64,000 nucleotides of DNA from Endothia cerciana (taxonomy: Eukaryota > Ascomycota > Sordariomycetes > Diaporthales > Cryphonectriaceae): assembly GCA_026119935.1 (NCBI GenBank), contig JALRMH010000005.1:682001-746000 (forward strand), in the 5' to 3' direction. Of this stretch, positions 62,872-64,000 are shown piece by piece. The number at the start of each line of letters is the position of its first letter. Position 1 is the stretch's first letter. The notes beneath the pieces are model-generated. The model did no database searches. It was not told the origin of the DNA and saw only the letters and a program-made list of their open reading frames with translations. A program made the position numbers and the translations under genes.

Positions 62872-64000
62872 ATGAACCAGTCCACCACCTTGAGAAAACA
62901 CGTACAGGCAACAATGAAGTCCGATTCGTACCTCAACCTCTGTATCGAGCAGGCGCATCTTTCACCCCTCCACTACCGCCATGGCTGCGTCGTCGTCAAG
63001 GACGGCAAAGTCATTGGCCAGGGCTTCAACGACTACCGCCCCGGCTACGACGGCGGCAGCGTGCTGAAGACCGGCGCCCTGCCCAAGACCGCCTTCTCCT
63101 TCGCGGATGATGGCAACAAGCCGAAGCCTGACAAGCAGCAACCGGGCAATAGTACTAGATTCAAGGTCATCGAGCCCGTCTCTGGGAACCGCGTTGGCGG
63201 CCACCACGCCAACGCTTGCTTGTCCATGCACTCGGAGATGATGGCCATCAACTCTGCCCGGGCCCCATCCTCTACCCTGGCCGCCAGTACCGTGTCGTAC
63301 CTTAAACCTTGTTTCAAACTACCGGGTGATTCTAAACGCAAGAGCATCTCACGCAGCCAGACCCTCGCCGCCTACGTCCGCGCCGTCTGTCTCAAGGCTC
63401 CCGGCGGCGCGGAGGCCCAGCAGCAACAACAACGTGCCGGTAAGGCTCAGGCCGACGAGTGGCGTTTTGAACTCTCCGCATCTCGATGCGACAGCCTCCT
63501 ATCAGAGTTTGAAGACGAATAGTGGTCATCATCATCATCATCATCACGATCATCACTATCAGAAAGAAGAGAGGGAGAAGGCGGTCTTGGAAGAGGAGCA
63601 CGGACACCGGAAGCAAGAACATCCGTACAAGTCCAAGCAACACAAGCAGTACAAGTCGTTTAAGAAGTCTCAGAAGGCAAACTTGGCTTCTATTGACGAG
63701 CGGACGAGCATTAATGCTGCTGACACAGCCCAGGACACGGTAGAATTGGGCTCGAGTTATCACGTGAACGGCTTTGGCCAGCGCAAGGTGAGCTACACCT
63801 GCCGTGAGAAGCGGATCTCCAGCAGCTCTCTGACAATGGGACAGGCGCGGAACAGGCATCTCTTTGTGCCGAAGGCGCAGACTGCAACTTCCTCTGCGGC
63901 AGTCAAGAACCGCCTGAAACATCCCAAGCTTGTAGGGGCAGACCTGTACGTCGTGAGGCTCGCCAACCAAGGCTCCTGCCAATATCCTAAGAAGAAGTCT
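62872..64000 (+). CDS. cytidine/dCMP-deaminase-fold protein with His-rich insert (cut by window edge)
   Basis: 5' part of a gene that runs off the right edge. Proposed exons are 62872-63439 and 63495->64000. The 55-nt intron (donor GTAAGG, acceptor ACAG) is phase 1 and connects two open frames. At least 358 aa are visible. The start may also be the ATG at 62914. The N-terminal SYLNLCIEQAHLSPLHYRHG and CVVVKDGKVIGQGFNDYRPG look like the first strands of a deaminase fold, and CLSMHSEMMAINSARA supplies the HxE-type zinc and proton-shuttle motif. The matching PCxxC has not appeared by the edge. After the intron come six His in a row, then HDHHYQKEEREK and a Lys/Gln/His-rich stretch, before more ordered sequence (HPKLVGADLYVVRLAN). 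It is a deaminase-like enzyme of unknown substrate. The intron is my inference. Confidence 0.7.

Overview
The window comes from a filamentous ascomycete (Pezizomycotina), most likely a Sordariomycete-type genome. The genes are split by short introns of about 50-175 nt with GTRAGT-like donors and YAG acceptors. Gene spacing is wide. The families are typical of moulds: ferric reductase, large-subunit catalase with a C-terminal domain, arylsulfotransferase, DUF1996, sedolisin, PaxM-type monooxygenase and type-B carboxylesterase. A tRNA-Pro(AGG) with an 18-nt intron is also of eukaryotic type. All exon models were built by hand from reading frames, splice consensus and phase; no homology search was run.

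Layout. 2.0-5.1 kb (+): a membrane-anchored GH93-like Asp-box protein and an unknown protein with an N-myristoylation motif. 5.4-10.0 kb (-): an FAD monooxygenase and a four-exon ferric reductase. 11.1-13.1 kb (-): a coiled-coil protein. 16.2-18.4 kb (+): a five-exon acyl-CoA ligase ending in the peroxisomal signal SRL. 18.4-29 kb is GC-rich, dense in 13-nt G/C runs and microsatellites including (CTG)21, and carries an arylsulfotransferase-family gene and a catalase. 29.6-35.1 kb: a Ser/His-repeat protein (-), a DUF1996 secreted protein (+), a 71-aa gene with a GC-AG intron (-), and the tRNA (-). 36.5-41 kb (+): a seven-exon sedolisin and a small secreted protein. 42.6-44.3 kb (+): a nucleoside-hydrolase-like gene with a 100-bp tandem duplication. 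45-50 kb (-): a cation/Ca2+ exchanger and a carboxylesterase. 50.9-55.4 kb (+): a kinase-fold protein and a PaxM-like monooxygenase. 55.9-60 kb (-): BolA-like, SET-domain and a 70-aa Cys-rich gene. 61.1-64 kb (+): an aldo-keto reductase and a deaminase-fold gene cut by the window edge.

How the genes fit together. No biosynthetic core gene (PKS, NRPS, terpene cyclase) is present, so the monooxygenases and the ligase do not form a visible cluster. The window reads as a mix of secreted or degradative enzymes (GH93-like, sedolisin, DUF1996, esterase), redox and metal functions (ferric reductase, catalase, BolA, exchanger) and lineage-specific small proteins. The least ordinary items are the duplicated exon+intron unit at 42.9-43.1 kb, two GC-AG introns, two small spliced genes that simple ORF scanning misses, two His-rich proteins, and a diverged repeat block at 58.1-59 kb.
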